64,000 bases of DNA from assembly GCA_902798915.1 (NCBI GenBank), contig CADBYM010000006.1, forward strand, positions 62,001 to 126,000, given 5' to 3'. Positions 44,352 to 52,328 of this stretch are shown one piece after another. This DNA is from an uncultured Coriobacteriaceae bacterium. GTDB taxonomy: Bacteria > Actinomycetota > Coriobacteriia > Coriobacteriales > Atopobiaceae. Below the pieces are notes generated by a model. It made no database searches. It was not told the origin of the DNA and worked only from the letters and a program-made list of their open reading frames with translations. Positions within the stretch are counted from its first letter, which is position 1. The number at the start of each line of letters is the position of its first letter. The position numbers were made by a program, and so were the translations under genes.

Positions 44352-46975
44352 GACCCCTACGAAAGCTTGCCCGGGCTTTGACCCCAGCCCTCATCCTCGT
44401 GGACCTCTGCCTCACGGTGGGCGCAGCCATCACGTTGGGTCCGGCGTGGGGCATCTCGATACTGGTGGTGCAGTCATCCGTCGTCGCGCTTGTGGTCTTG
44501 GCACTCTGGCCCCGAGAAGTGCGGGGGAACGCCGAGCGCGGCACGACCGTGGTGATTGACCGTGCCGCAACCATCGAAGCGAGTACCACGGATGAGACCC
44601 CCACGCCCGCCGAGCCGGCCGCACCCCCGGCATCGATGCCATCCCCTAAGGCGGAGTCACCCGAGGAAGCAGCCGTCGAGGACGCAAGCCAGCTCACAGA
44701 CCAGGCAGTCGCCAGCACGGAGAAGACAGACGTGGGGCCCGAGTCCGCTTGCACCGAGGAATCCTTGCCCTCCGCGGCGACGAGCATCGACGGTGATGAC
44801 GCTCGGCAGAAGCCAGAACCGAAGCAAGCGGCAGTAAGGCAGTTTTCCTTCGAGGACTTCTCGACGGGCCTGCTGACGAGCGAGGAGCCGATGGGGTTCC
44901 TCGCCGACTTCTGCGAGTCAACGTCACAAAACGCCACAGCGGGTCCTCTCGAGCGCTTCCTCATGCGCCGCCTAACCGAGACGGACATCGCGTCATGGAG
45001 GCTCAGTGACGCCCCACACATAGACGTAGTCATGCTCCAGCACAGCGGCACGTTCTATCTGAGGGCGCCAGCACGCATCGAGCTCGGACGACGATTCCAA
45101 GTCCTCCGCGTCGAGGCCGCACTCAACGCGGTCGTCTTCGCCATCGACTACTATAGCGAGCCAGACAGCGTGAGCGAAGAGGAGCTGATCCGTCTTGAGC
45201 AGCGCCATGCGAACTCCATCTGCGCTCAGGTTGCAGACGTGACCTCGAGCGACTGGTCATACCTTGCCATGCCCTGGCAGACGCCATGGGGGCCGTCCGA
45301 GCGCGGCGAGTGGGCAGTCCGCAGCTCCCTCTCCGAATCCATAGAGACCCTCAAGGTGCCATATCGTCTGGAGGCGAACTTTCGGAGCAACGTTTCGGGA
45401 GGTGACGTCGCCATTGAGGTCGCGGCAATCCCCGCACGCGTCTTTCCGCGAACCGCCTTCGTCGACGGCTTGGGCATCGTTCCCACGACCTCGCACATGC
45501 GCAGCCGCGAGTCATCGCGCTATGGTGCCCGCATTGGCATCCTCCTCGCAAACTGCGCCTTTCGCGCCTCTGAACGCATCCATCGGGTATGGGTCGCCAG
45601 TGTCGAGGTGACGCCCGCATCCCGCACATGCCGCTTTTGGGCCTGCTTCGAGCGCCGAGCGTTCTCGCGCATCAGAATGGATGCCATCCCCAATCCTTTG
45701 GAGACGCTTGAGCGCCTCGGCGCGACCATGAGTCTGGAACACGAGGTGCTGCAGCCTGTCGAACAGGGGTTCTACCTTGAGGACGAGCGCTTCTGTCCGC
45801 CCCTCCGCCACGACCTCTTGCAGATGAGCGAACGGACGCTGCCTCCCGGACCCGCGCTTCACCTTGGCACGTCCCGCGTATCGGGACTCAGCATCCACGA
45901 GGAGCTGCCACGCGTGTTGGCGGCGGACGAGGCACTGCGCAACATGGGGGCACCCAACGAAGGCGATGCCACAAGTCAGTACGTGCGCTCGATTCTCGGC
46001 GCGGCAGAGAAGACGTCGGACGTGTCGGTCTGGTGCGCCGCAGAGCGCGTGGCGTCCAAGCTCGTAGACGGCACGCTCGCGCTCGACAACCAGCAACTGC
46101 TTCGCGACGAACTCATATCGGGAGATGCGCTCTCGCGCGCCGTGGAGCGCGCGCAAGGCCTCCTGCTGCGGGATGAGCCCGAGGAGGCCCTCAAGCTGTT
46201 GCAGTCCGCACTCGCACCTCTCGACAAGGCCGGAACCTACCAAGACACGCAGAGCACCGCATACCGAGCCTTCGACACGTTCGCAGAACGCGCCCTTTAC
46301 AACCGCCTCAACGCGCAGGATGACCGATGCCTCGTCCTCGTTCCCGACGCCTATGTGGTTGCGCACCTCCAAATCGTGGGCATTCTGCTTGCACGCTCAG
46401 TTGCCCGCAAGGAGACGAAGCCCGACACATCGGCTGCAATGCAACACGCTCGGCGCGCCCTTGAGGTCGCGCCGCTCTCGACGTCTGCCTACCTTGGCAA
46501 CGTGGCCTGTCTCGAGCGCTCGGGAGCACTCGATGAGGCAGAGAGGCTCTTGGTCTCCATGCTCGAGGTCGCGCACGATCCTCAGGGCGTGGCGCTCGCC
46601 TACTACCGCATGGCATCCATCCAGTGGCAGCTCGGCCATCACAGGGCATCGCTCGCCTGCTACCAGCTTGCGGCAGGCATATTCCCCCTGCTCATACCAA
46701 TGATTATGGCAGAGTGCCACGCGCTCTCGTCGACAGACCCCATCATGCGGACACCACTCGAGGCAACGGAGGTGGAAGCCGCCCTCGACGAGCACTCCAT
46801 ACCCGTCGCCCCGACGCCACGGATGTCGTTTTTGCTCTACGACTGCGCAACGGCGTCAGTCGATGCCGAGGTCTTCCCGCTCGCGCGCGACCTCATGGGC
46901 ATCCTCGAGTCGTTCACCGGGGATGACATCATCCACGGCATCCGCAACTCGCTGGAATGCGAGCCCGACGTTTAG
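44348..46975 (+). CDS. Large membrane-anchored protein with C-terminal TPR-like region, unknown function
   Basis: 875 residues, unrecognised. Residues about 10-60 hold two membrane segments (LTPALILVDLCLTVGAAITL and ILVVQSSVVALVVLALW). Residues 65-150 are a Pro/Ala/Glu-rich linker. The rest is soluble: a domain at 160-450 with no motif I know, and, from about 580, helical repeats of TPR style (LLLRDEPEEALKLLQSAL; NVACLERSGALDEAERLLVS; MASIQWQLGHHRASLACYQLA). It overlaps the deacetylase stop in an ATGA junction, so the two are probably made together, and its TPR part may recruit partners for wall modification. The 3' end overlaps the convergent M20 gene by 4 bases. Confidence 0.8.
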   Translation: MRPLRKLARALTPALILVDLCLTVGAAITLGPAWGISILVVQSSVVALVVLALWPREVRGNAERGTTVVIDRAATIEASTTDETPTPAEPAAPPASMPSPKAESPEEAAVEDASQLTDQAVASTEKTDVGPESACTEESLPSAATSIDGDDARQKPEPKQAAVRQFSFEDFSTGLLTSEEPMGFLADFCESTSQNATAGPLERFLMRRLTETDIASWRLSDAPHIDVVMLQHSGTFYLRAPARIELGRRFQVLRVEAALNAVVFAIDYYSEPDSVSEEELIRLEQRHANSICAQVADVTSSDWSYLAMPWQTPWGPSERGEWAVRSSLSESIETLKVPYRLEANFRSNVSGGDVAIEVAAIPARVFPRTAFVDGLGIVPTTSHMRSRESSRYGARIGILLANCAFRASERIHRVWVASVEVTPASRTCRFWACFERRAFSRIRMDAIPNPLETLERLGATMSLEHEVLQPVEQGFYLEDERFCPPLRHDLLQMSERTLPPGPALHLGTSRVSGLSIHEELPRVLAADEALRNMGAPNEGDATSQYVRSILGAAEKTSDVSVWCAAERVASKLVDGTLALDNQQLLRDELISGDALSRAVERAQGLLLRDEPEEALKLLQSALAPLDKAGTYQDTQSTAYRAFDTFAERALYNRLNAQDDRCLVLVPDAYVVAHLQIVGILLARSVARKETKPDTSAAMQHARRALEVAPLSTSAYLGNVACLERSGALDEAERLLVSMLEVAHDPQGVALAYYRMASIQWQLGHHRASLACYQLAAGIFPLLIPMIMAECHALSSTDPIMRTPLEATEVEAALDEHSIPVAPTPRMSFLLYDCATASVDAEVFPLARDLMGILESFTGDDIIHGIRNSLECEPDV

Positions 46976-48426
46976 CCCAAGTCGAGGTCCATGAGTCGCG
47001 ACAGGGCAACGATGTATACCTCGAGCGCCCGCTGAAGCGTCTCGACCGCAACCCCCTCGTCCGGTCCGTGCTCGGGCCCCACCCACGCGGGACCCTGCTC
47101 CTCGAAGGCCTCCAGCGGCCCGAAGGCAACCGCGCGCTCGAAATGCCGCGCATACGTACCGCCACCGATGGTGAAGGCCTCCCCCTCCTTACAACAGACG
47201 TCGCGATACGCACTCAGAAGCGTCCGCACCTCAGGGGAATCAGGAGACGTGAGGAAGGGCACCATGGCGTCGCGCGCCTCGGCCTTGCACCCATGAGCCT
47301 GCGCAACCTCGCCCAGGTGGTCGGCAATCGCCGAGTCCGTCGTCGACGGCGGATAGCGGATGTCGAGGCCCTGCACGAAGTGACGCATGCCACCCTCACT
47401 CACCGTCGTAACAACGGTACCCGCACAGGTGAGCGGGTCGAAGACCCCATCGGTAGCGTCAATGCCGAGTGCCGTTCCATAGGCATCGGCAAAGACGAGG
47501 CGCTGCAGCTCCAAGAAGGCGCGCTCATGTGACGTCCACCCGTCATGCTGCAGGAGCGCATCGCACAGGATACCAACTGCAGAGCGCGCATCCTCCGGCA
47601 TTGCCGCATGTCCGCCCTTGCCGGTGGCCACGAGCTCGCAGAGTGGCCTCCCCCACGAATCGGCCGGCAGGGCCGAGGCCTCGATGCCCGCATGCGCGGC
47701 AAAGTCCTCCGGCGAACCTACGACCACCGCCGACGCGCTCCCCACGATGGCGTTTGCAGCGTCGCCTCCACTCAGCGAGACGAGATGGGCGTCTTGGTCG
47801 GATTCGTCCAGCGAGACGAACTCCACATACACCCTGCCCTTCTCGCCACAAATCGCCGGGAAGCAGGCATCGGGGGTGAAGCAAAAGAGCGGCTGGGGAT
47901 GCGTCGCAAGGTAGTGCTCGACATCGCCCATGCCGGTCTCCTCGTTGACGCCCACGATGCAGCGCAGGGTATACGGCAGCGGTCGTCCCGACGCCTTGGC
48001 CTCCTCGGCGAGGAAGCGTGCAGCGTAGAGGGAGAGCACGAGCGGACCTTTGTCGTCGAGCACGCCACGACCAAGCAGATAGCCATCCCTGCGCGTGAGG
48101 CACAGTGGGTCAAAGTGCCAGCCGGTGCCCACCGGCACGATGTCCGCATGGGCGATGGTTGCCACGTAGCGCTCGCTCGCACCGCAAAGGTCAGCGTAGC
48201 CTATGTAGCCGTCCACGTCGTGCACTTCGAGTCCCAGCCGCTCCGCGATGGAGAGTGCCGTGCTGAGCGCCTCACGCGGACCAGGCCCAAAGGGCATGCC
48301 CTCCCCAGCGTTTGCCAGGTCTTCGACGCTTTCGATCCTCACGAGTGCGTCTATGTCACGCTCCACGTCGTCCCATACGCTCTGCACATAGGCATGGGCC
48401 TTCTCCAAAAGTGACTGCTCGCTCAT
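46972..48426 (-). CDS. M20-family dipeptidase (PepV/Sapep-like)
   Basis: 484 residues from the ATG at 48426. Zinc-peptidase motifs: ATIAHADIVPVGTGWHFDP (first ligand His and Asp), LLGRGVLDDKGPLVLSLYA (bridging Asp), GVNEETGMGDVEHYL (catalytic Glu pair) and TPDACFPA, as in the Sapep/PepV branch; the lid domain is present, and GGGTYARHF near the C-terminus supplies the last His ligand. It cleaves dipeptides in the cytosol. It is convergent with the TPR gene and divergent from the HAD gene. Confidence 0.92.
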   Translation of the reverse strand: MSEQSLLEKAHAYVQSVWDDVERDIDALVRIESVEDLANAGEGMPFGPGPREALSTALSIAERLGLEVHDVDGYIGYADLCGASERYVATIAHADIVPVGTGWHFDPLCLTRRDGYLLGRGVLDDKGPLVLSLYAARFLAEEAKASGRPLPYTLRCIVGVNEETGMGDVEHYLATHPQPLFCFTPDACFPAICGEKGRVYVEFVSLDESDQDAHLVSLSGGDAANAIVGSASAVVVGSPEDFAAHAGIEASALPADSWGRPLCELVATGKGGHAAMPEDARSAVGILCDALLQHDGWTSHERAFLELQRLVFADAYGTALGIDATDGVFDPLTCAGTVVTTVSEGGMRHFVQGLDIRYPPSTTDSAIADHLGEVAQAHGCKAEARDAMVPFLTSPDSPEVRTLLSAYRDVCCKEGEAFTIGGGTYARHFERAVAFGPLEAFEEQGPAWVGPEHGPDEGVAVETLQRALEVYIVALSRLMDLDLG

Positions 48427-48505
48427 CGGTCGCCCTTTCTCTTCTACGTCAACCTGTCCATGGTACACTCCTTGCTACGACAAAACCAACGGAAAGGGAC
48501 GCTGC

Positions 48506-49171
48506 ATGAGGGCACCACGCGAGCTTTGGCCACTTCAGGCCGACGCCGCCATCTTTGACTTCGACGGCACGCTTGCCGACACCGCGCACATCTGGCACGA
48601 CGTGGACCGCATCTTCCTGAGCAGGCGCGGCCTTCCCTTCCCCGCAGGCTACGGCGAGGCAATTGCTGCGCTCGGCTTCGAGCAAGGGGCGCGCTATACC
48701 ATCGACCTCTTTAGGCTTGACGAATCGGTCGAGGACATCTGCGACGAGTGGAATGCCATCGGACGCGAGATGTATCAACGCGAGGTCGCGCTGCGCGATG
48801 GCGCCGAGCGCTACATCCGATCCCTTCGCTCGCAAGGCATCCCCTGCGCGCTGGCAACCACCAACGATGTGCGGGTACTCTCGTCCATGCGCAACTTCGA
48901 CCCAAACGACCTCTTCGACGCCTGCGTGTATGGCGCGGAGGTCGGCAAGGGCAAGAACGAGCCCGACATCTACCTCGAGGCAGCCGCCCGGATTGGCACG
49001 AGGCCTCAGGACTGCCTGGTGTTCGAAGACATCGTCGTCGCGGTGCGCACCGCACACGACATCGGCATGCGTACTTGCGGCGTGAAGTCCTCCGACCCGG
49101 TCCAGCGAGTCGACGAGCTGCGCGACCTCGCCGACCTATGGCTCGAGGAGTGGACCGACATCGTCCTTTAG
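48506..49171 (+). CDS. HAD-family hydrolase, beta-phosphoglucomutase-like
   Basis: 221 residues. Motif I IFDFDGTLADT with nucleophile near residue 18, a helical cap (residues 25-90), motif II ALATTND, motif III Lys in GKGKNEPDIYLEAA, and motif IV VFEDIVVAVRTAHDIG. This is the subfamily of phosphoglycolate phosphatase and beta-phosphoglucomutase, with no clear substrate choice. GGAAAGGGA precedes the ATG. Monocistronic between divergent dipeptidase and convergent csp. Confidence 0.9.
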   Translation: MRAPRELWPLQADAAIFDFDGTLADTAHIWHDVDRIFLSRRGLPFPAGYGEAIAALGFEQGARYTIDLFRLDESVEDICDEWNAIGREMYQREVALRDGAERYIRSLRSQGIPCALATTNDVRVLSSMRNFDPNDLFDACVYGAEVGKGKNEPDIYLEAAARIGTRPQDCLVFEDIVVAVRTAHDIGMRTCGVKSSDPVQRVDELRDLADLWLEEWTDIVL

Positions 49172-49225
49172 AGAGAGTCGTTCCTCGGTGCACTTCTCCA
49201 CGCAATGCCCCGAGAAACGCCCATA

Positions 49226-49255
49226 ACACAAAAGAGACGGTGCCGAAGCACCGTC
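49226..49255 (-). terminator. Intrinsic terminator of the cold-shock gene
   Basis: On the minus strand an 8-bp stem GACGGTGC (49248-49255) and GCACCGTC (49236-49243) closes a UUCG tetraloop and is followed by a U-rich TCTTTTGTGTT tract. It lies 30 bases after the csp stop. The stem also reads on the plus strand but without a T tract, so it serves csp. Confidence 0.85.
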
Positions 49256-49286
49256 CCGAGTCGCCAAGTGTGTTTGGACAAAGCCC

Positions 49287-49490
49287 TTAGATCTTGCGGA
49301 CGTTCGAAGCCTGAAGCTTGCCGTTCTGACCAGTGGTGATGTCGAACTCCACTGCCTGGCCCTCATCGAGCGTCTTGTAGCCGTCCATCTGAATCTCGCT
49401 GTAGTGGACGAAGAGGTCGTCGCCACCGTCACGAGAGATGAAGCCGTAGCCCTTGTCGCCGTTGAACCACTTAACCGTACCCTGAGCCAT
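49287..49490 (-). CDS. csp: Cold-shock protein
   Basis: 67 residues, the standard size of a single OB-fold cold-shock protein. It begins [20 protein letters not shown] with RNP1 (KGYGFI) and RNP2 (DLFVHYSEI). It binds single-stranded RNA or DNA and prevents RNA secondary structure. The ATG at 49490 is preceded by AAAGAAAG. A near-consensus promoter about 80-110 bases upstream gives a leader of about 75 bases, a length often seen in cold-inducible csp mRNAs. Confidence 0.97.
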   Translation of the reverse strand: MAQGTVKWFNGDKGYGFISRDGGDDLFVHYSEIQMDGYKTLDEGQAVEFDITTGQNGKLQASNVRKI

Positions 49491-49571
49491 TTCGTGCCTT
49501 TCTTTCTTTGTCCCGCAGGACAATAAACGCTGCGCTTGCGCGCGATACCTATGGCCGCGAAGCCACGACGG

Positions 49572-49600
49572 ATATAATACCCCAATCCTCGCTCCGTCAA
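49572..49600 (-). promoter_or_regulatory. Promoter of the cold-shock gene
   Basis: Minus-strand TTGACG (49595-49600), exactly 17 bases, then TTATAT (49572-49577). Transcription from it would give a leader of about 75 bases. Confidence 0.7.
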
Positions 49601-49637
49601 CCCACCAATCTTTGCCATCGCGTTTGCGGAGAAAGGC

Positions 49638-49666
49638 TTGACTAAGCAAACCCAATGGTGTTATAA
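49638..49666 (+). promoter_or_regulatory. Promoter of the serA-like genes
   Basis: TTGACT (49638-49643), 17-base spacer, TTATAA (49661-49666), a strong sigma-70 type match. Start of transcription would be near 49674, leaving a 120-base leader. It diverges from the csp promoter with 37 bases between them. A second -10-like TAGAAT at 49753-49758 has no good -35. Confidence 0.65.
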
Positions 49667-49673
49667 ATCAACG

Positions 49674-49794
49674 CTTTTGTGCAATACCTCCTCAAAATGT
49701 ACGCGTGACCATGGAGAATTGCAATCAATTCTGCGCACACGTCGTGTCCTGCTAGAATGCTGCATGTTTTGCGAACAAGACCTGAGGAGGCAAC
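49674..49794 (+). promoter_or_regulatory. serA leader with possible SD-masking pairing and two palindromes
   Basis: CCTCCTCA at 49687-49694 is an exact complement of TGAGGAGG (49783-49790), the SD region of the first serA-like gene, so the leader can pair with and hide the ribosome binding site. Between them lie a palindrome AGAATTG-CAAT-CAATTCT (49715-49732) and ACACG-T-CGTGT (49737-49747), which can form hairpins or bind a regulator. No known riboswitch is recognised. Confidence 0.45.
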
Positions 49795-50961
49795 GTGTAC
49801 AAGGTCCATTGCATCAACAACATCGCCAAGGTCGGGACCGACGCGCTCGGCAAGGGCTTCACGCTCACCGATGACGTCAACTCCGCCGATGCCATCATGG
49901 TGCGTAGCGCAAACCTCCACGCGATTGATTTCTCACCGAATCTCCTCGCCATCGCCCGTGCGGGCGCCGGCGTCAACAACATTCCCATAGAGAAGTGCGC
50001 TGAGCAGGGCATCGTGGTGTTCAACACGCCTGGAGCAAACGCAAATGGCGTCAAGGAGCTCGTCATTGCCGGCATGCTCCTCTCTGCCCGCGACATCTGC
50101 GGCGGGATTGACTGGGTCAAACGCCATTCCGACGACCCCAATGTGGGCGCCCTCGCCGAGAAGGCCAAGAACCGCTTCGCGGGCACCGAGCTGGCGGGCA
50201 AGACGCTCGGCGTCATCGGACTCGGCGCCATCGGCGCGATGGTGGCCAACGCCGGTCGCAGCCTGGGCATGCACGTGATGGGCTACGACCCCTACCTCTC
50301 CGTCAAGTACGCATGGAGCCTCGATCGCCACGTGCGCCATGTCAACGACCTCAAGGAGATCTGGGCGAACGCCGACTACATAACCATTCACATTCCCGCC
50401 ACAAATGCCACGCGTGGCATCATCAGCCGCGAGGCAATCGCCGCCATGAAGGACGACGTCGTGGTCCTCAACTACGCGCGCGACGCACTTGTCGACGAGC
50501 GCGCCATGGCAGAGGCGTTGCAGACCGGCCACGTGGCCCGCTACATGACGGACTTCGCCAACGCGAACTCCACCCAGATGCCCCGCGCCATCGTCACGCC
50601 GCATCTGGGCGCCTCGACCAAGGAAGCCGAGGACAACTGCGCCATCATGGCCGCCAAAGAGGTGCGCGACTACCTGAGGAACGGCAACATCGAGAACTCG
50701 GTGAATTTCGAGTCCACGACGCTCGGTCCCATCGATGGCGCCATGCGTTTGGCAGTCTTCCACCAGAACGTGCCCGGCCTCATCGGCCGCATCACGTCAG
50801 CCATCTCTGCCGCAGGCGTCAACATCGAGAACATGACGGACAAGAGCCGCGGTGACGTAGCGTACGCACTGCTCGACCTCGGCGGCGAACTCAGCGACGA
50901 GCAGGTCGCCGCCATCGCCTCCGCCGACAACATCATTCGCGCTCGCGCCATTCACAAGTAG
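49795..50961 (+). CDS. serA: Phosphoglycerate dehydrogenase-like protein with ACT domain, copy 1
   Basis: 388 residues from a GTG at 49795, with GAGGAGG five bases before. D-isomer 2-hydroxyacid dehydrogenase of the serine pathway: substrate-side region ARAGAGVNNIPIEK, NAD-binding GVIGLGAIGAMVANAGRSLG (residues 140-160), NYARDALVDE with the substrate Arg, and TPHLGASTKEAE with the catalytic His. The C-terminal 80 residues are an ACT domain (LAVFHQNVPGLIGRITSAI), the usual serine-feedback site. Copy 2 follows after 48 bases. Position 2 of NYARDA is Asp where most relatives have Gly. Confidence 0.9.
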   Translation: MYKVHCINNIAKVGTDALGKGFTLTDDVNSADAIMVRSANLHAIDFSPNLLAIARAGAGVNNIPIEKCAEQGIVVFNTPGANANGVKELVIAGMLLSARDICGGIDWVKRHSDDPNVGALAEKAKNRFAGTELAGKTLGVIGLGAIGAMVANAGRSLGMHVMGYDPYLSVKYAWSLDRHVRHVNDLKEIWANADYITIHIPATNATRGIISREAIAAMKDDVVVLNYARDALVDERAMAEALQTGHVARYMTDFANANSTQMPRAIVTPHLGASTKEAEDNCAIMAAKEVRDYLRNGNIENSVNFESTTLGPIDGAMRLAVFHQNVPGLIGRITSAISAAGVNIENMTDKSRGDVAYALLDLGGELSDEQVAAIASADNIIRARAIHK

Positions 50962-51009
50962 TACGTTACGCAAGGGAAACGGTCCCCAGCGGACAAAGGG
51001 AAGGAAGCC

Positions 51010-52179
51010 ATGTACAAGGTCCACTGCATGAACCGCATCTCGCAGGCGGGCATCGAACAGCTCTACGGGAACTTTGCGCCCGCAAACGGCCTCGAAGACG
51101 CTCAGGCAGTCATGGTGCGCAGCGCCAACATGCATGATGAGGTGCTTCCGGATGGTCTGCTCGCCATCGCCCGCGCTGGCGCCGGCGTGAACAACATTCC
51201 CCTCGATCGCTGCACCGAGCAAGGCATCGTGGTGTTCAACACCCCCGGAGCCAACGCGAATGGCGTCAAGGAGATGGTCGTCGCGGGCATGCTGCTCGCT
51301 TCACGCGACATTCTCGGCAGCACCCGCTGGGTCGCCGAGCACGCACAGGACCCAGACGTTGCCGTCGCCGCAGAGAAGGCGAAGGCGCAATTCGGAGGAA
51401 TGGAGATTGCCGGCAAGACGCTCGGCGTCATCGGACTCGGCGCCATCGGGGCGATGGTTGCCAACGCCGGACGCAGCCTGGGCATGCACGTGCTGGGCTA
51501 CGACCCCTACCTCTCCGTCAAGTACGCATGGAGCCTCGACCGCCACGTACATGCCGTGCGCAACGTTGGGGAGATATACTCCCAGGCCGACTTCATCACC
51601 ATCCATGTGCCCGCCAACGACAGCACGCGCCACATGATCGGGCGCGACCAGATCGCCCAGATGAAGCGCGGGTGCGTCGTGCTCAACTTTGCGCGCGACA
51701 TCCTCGTGGACGAGGGCGCCATGGCCGACGCGCTTGCCTCCGGCCACATCGCCCGCTACGTCACCGACTTCGCCAATCCCACCACGGCACAGATGCCCGG
51801 CGCCATCGTCACCTCGCATCTGGGCGCCTCCACCGTCGAGGCAGAGGACAACTGCGCCGCCATGGCCATCTCGGAGCTGCGCTCCTATCTTCTGGAGGGT
51901 AACATCACCAATTCCGTGAACTTCGGTGACGTCGACCTCGGCCCCATAGAAACTGACGAACGCATCGTGGTGCTCCACCGCAACGTGCCAAACATGATCG
52001 GCAGCTTCTCGCAGATTCTCTCGGATGCCAAGCTCAACATAGAGAACATGGCAAACAAGCGCAGGGGCGACGTTGCGACGACGCTGCTCGAGACGAGCGG
52101 CCCCTGGGACGATGACGTCGTACGCCGCATCGCCTCCATCGACGGGGTATTCCGCGCACGCATGATTCCCGGTCGATGA
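51010..52179 (+). CDS. Phosphoglycerate dehydrogenase-like protein with ACT domain, copy 2
   Basis: 389 residues, AAGGGAAGGAAG before the ATG. It is a close paralog of the gene before it: same order of domains, with ARAGAGVNNIPLDR, GVIGLGAIGAMVANAGRSLG, NFARDILVDE, TSHLGASTVEAE (catalytic His kept) and an ACT domain (VLHRNVPNMIGSFSQIL). It differs mainly in the N-terminal substrate part and in the ACT domain, so its substrate or its feedback may differ. A 138-base central stretch is almost identical in DNA to copy 1, which points to gene conversion. A GC hairpin follows at 52262. Confidence 0.88.
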   Translation: MYKVHCMNRISQAGIEQLYGNFAPANGLEDAQAVMVRSANMHDEVLPDGLLAIARAGAGVNNIPLDRCTEQGIVVFNTPGANANGVKEMVVAGMLLASRDILGSTRWVAEHAQDPDVAVAAEKAKAQFGGMEIAGKTLGVIGLGAIGAMVANAGRSLGMHVLGYDPYLSVKYAWSLDRHVHAVRNVGEIYSQADFITIHVPANDSTRHMIGRDQIAQMKRGCVVLNFARDILVDEGAMADALASGHIARYVTDFANPTTAQMPGAIVTSHLGASTVEAEDNCAAMAISELRSYLLEGNITNSVNFGDVDLGPIETDERIVVLHRNVPNMIGSFSQILSDAKLNIENMANKRRGDVATTLLETSGPWDDDVVRRIASIDGVFRARMIPGR

Positions 52180-52261
52180 AGGCCGTGCGCTGCCGGGGTC
52201 ACTCCTCAGACACCTATGGGAGCGAGTCCGGCGGCGCATCGATGGCCCCTCTATGAAGAAC

Positions 52262-52278
52262 GGGCGGGCGTGCCGCCC
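52262..52278 (+). terminator. Possible terminator after the serA-like pair
   Basis: A 6-bp stem (GGGCGG/CCGCCC) with loop GCGTG and a weak T-containing tail, 83 bases after the second stop. Short and U-poor, so weak. Confidence 0.35.
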
Positions 52279-52328
52279 TCCGTTATACACTCTTTGCATG
52301 CGTTATCTCACCAATCGAAGGACGTACC

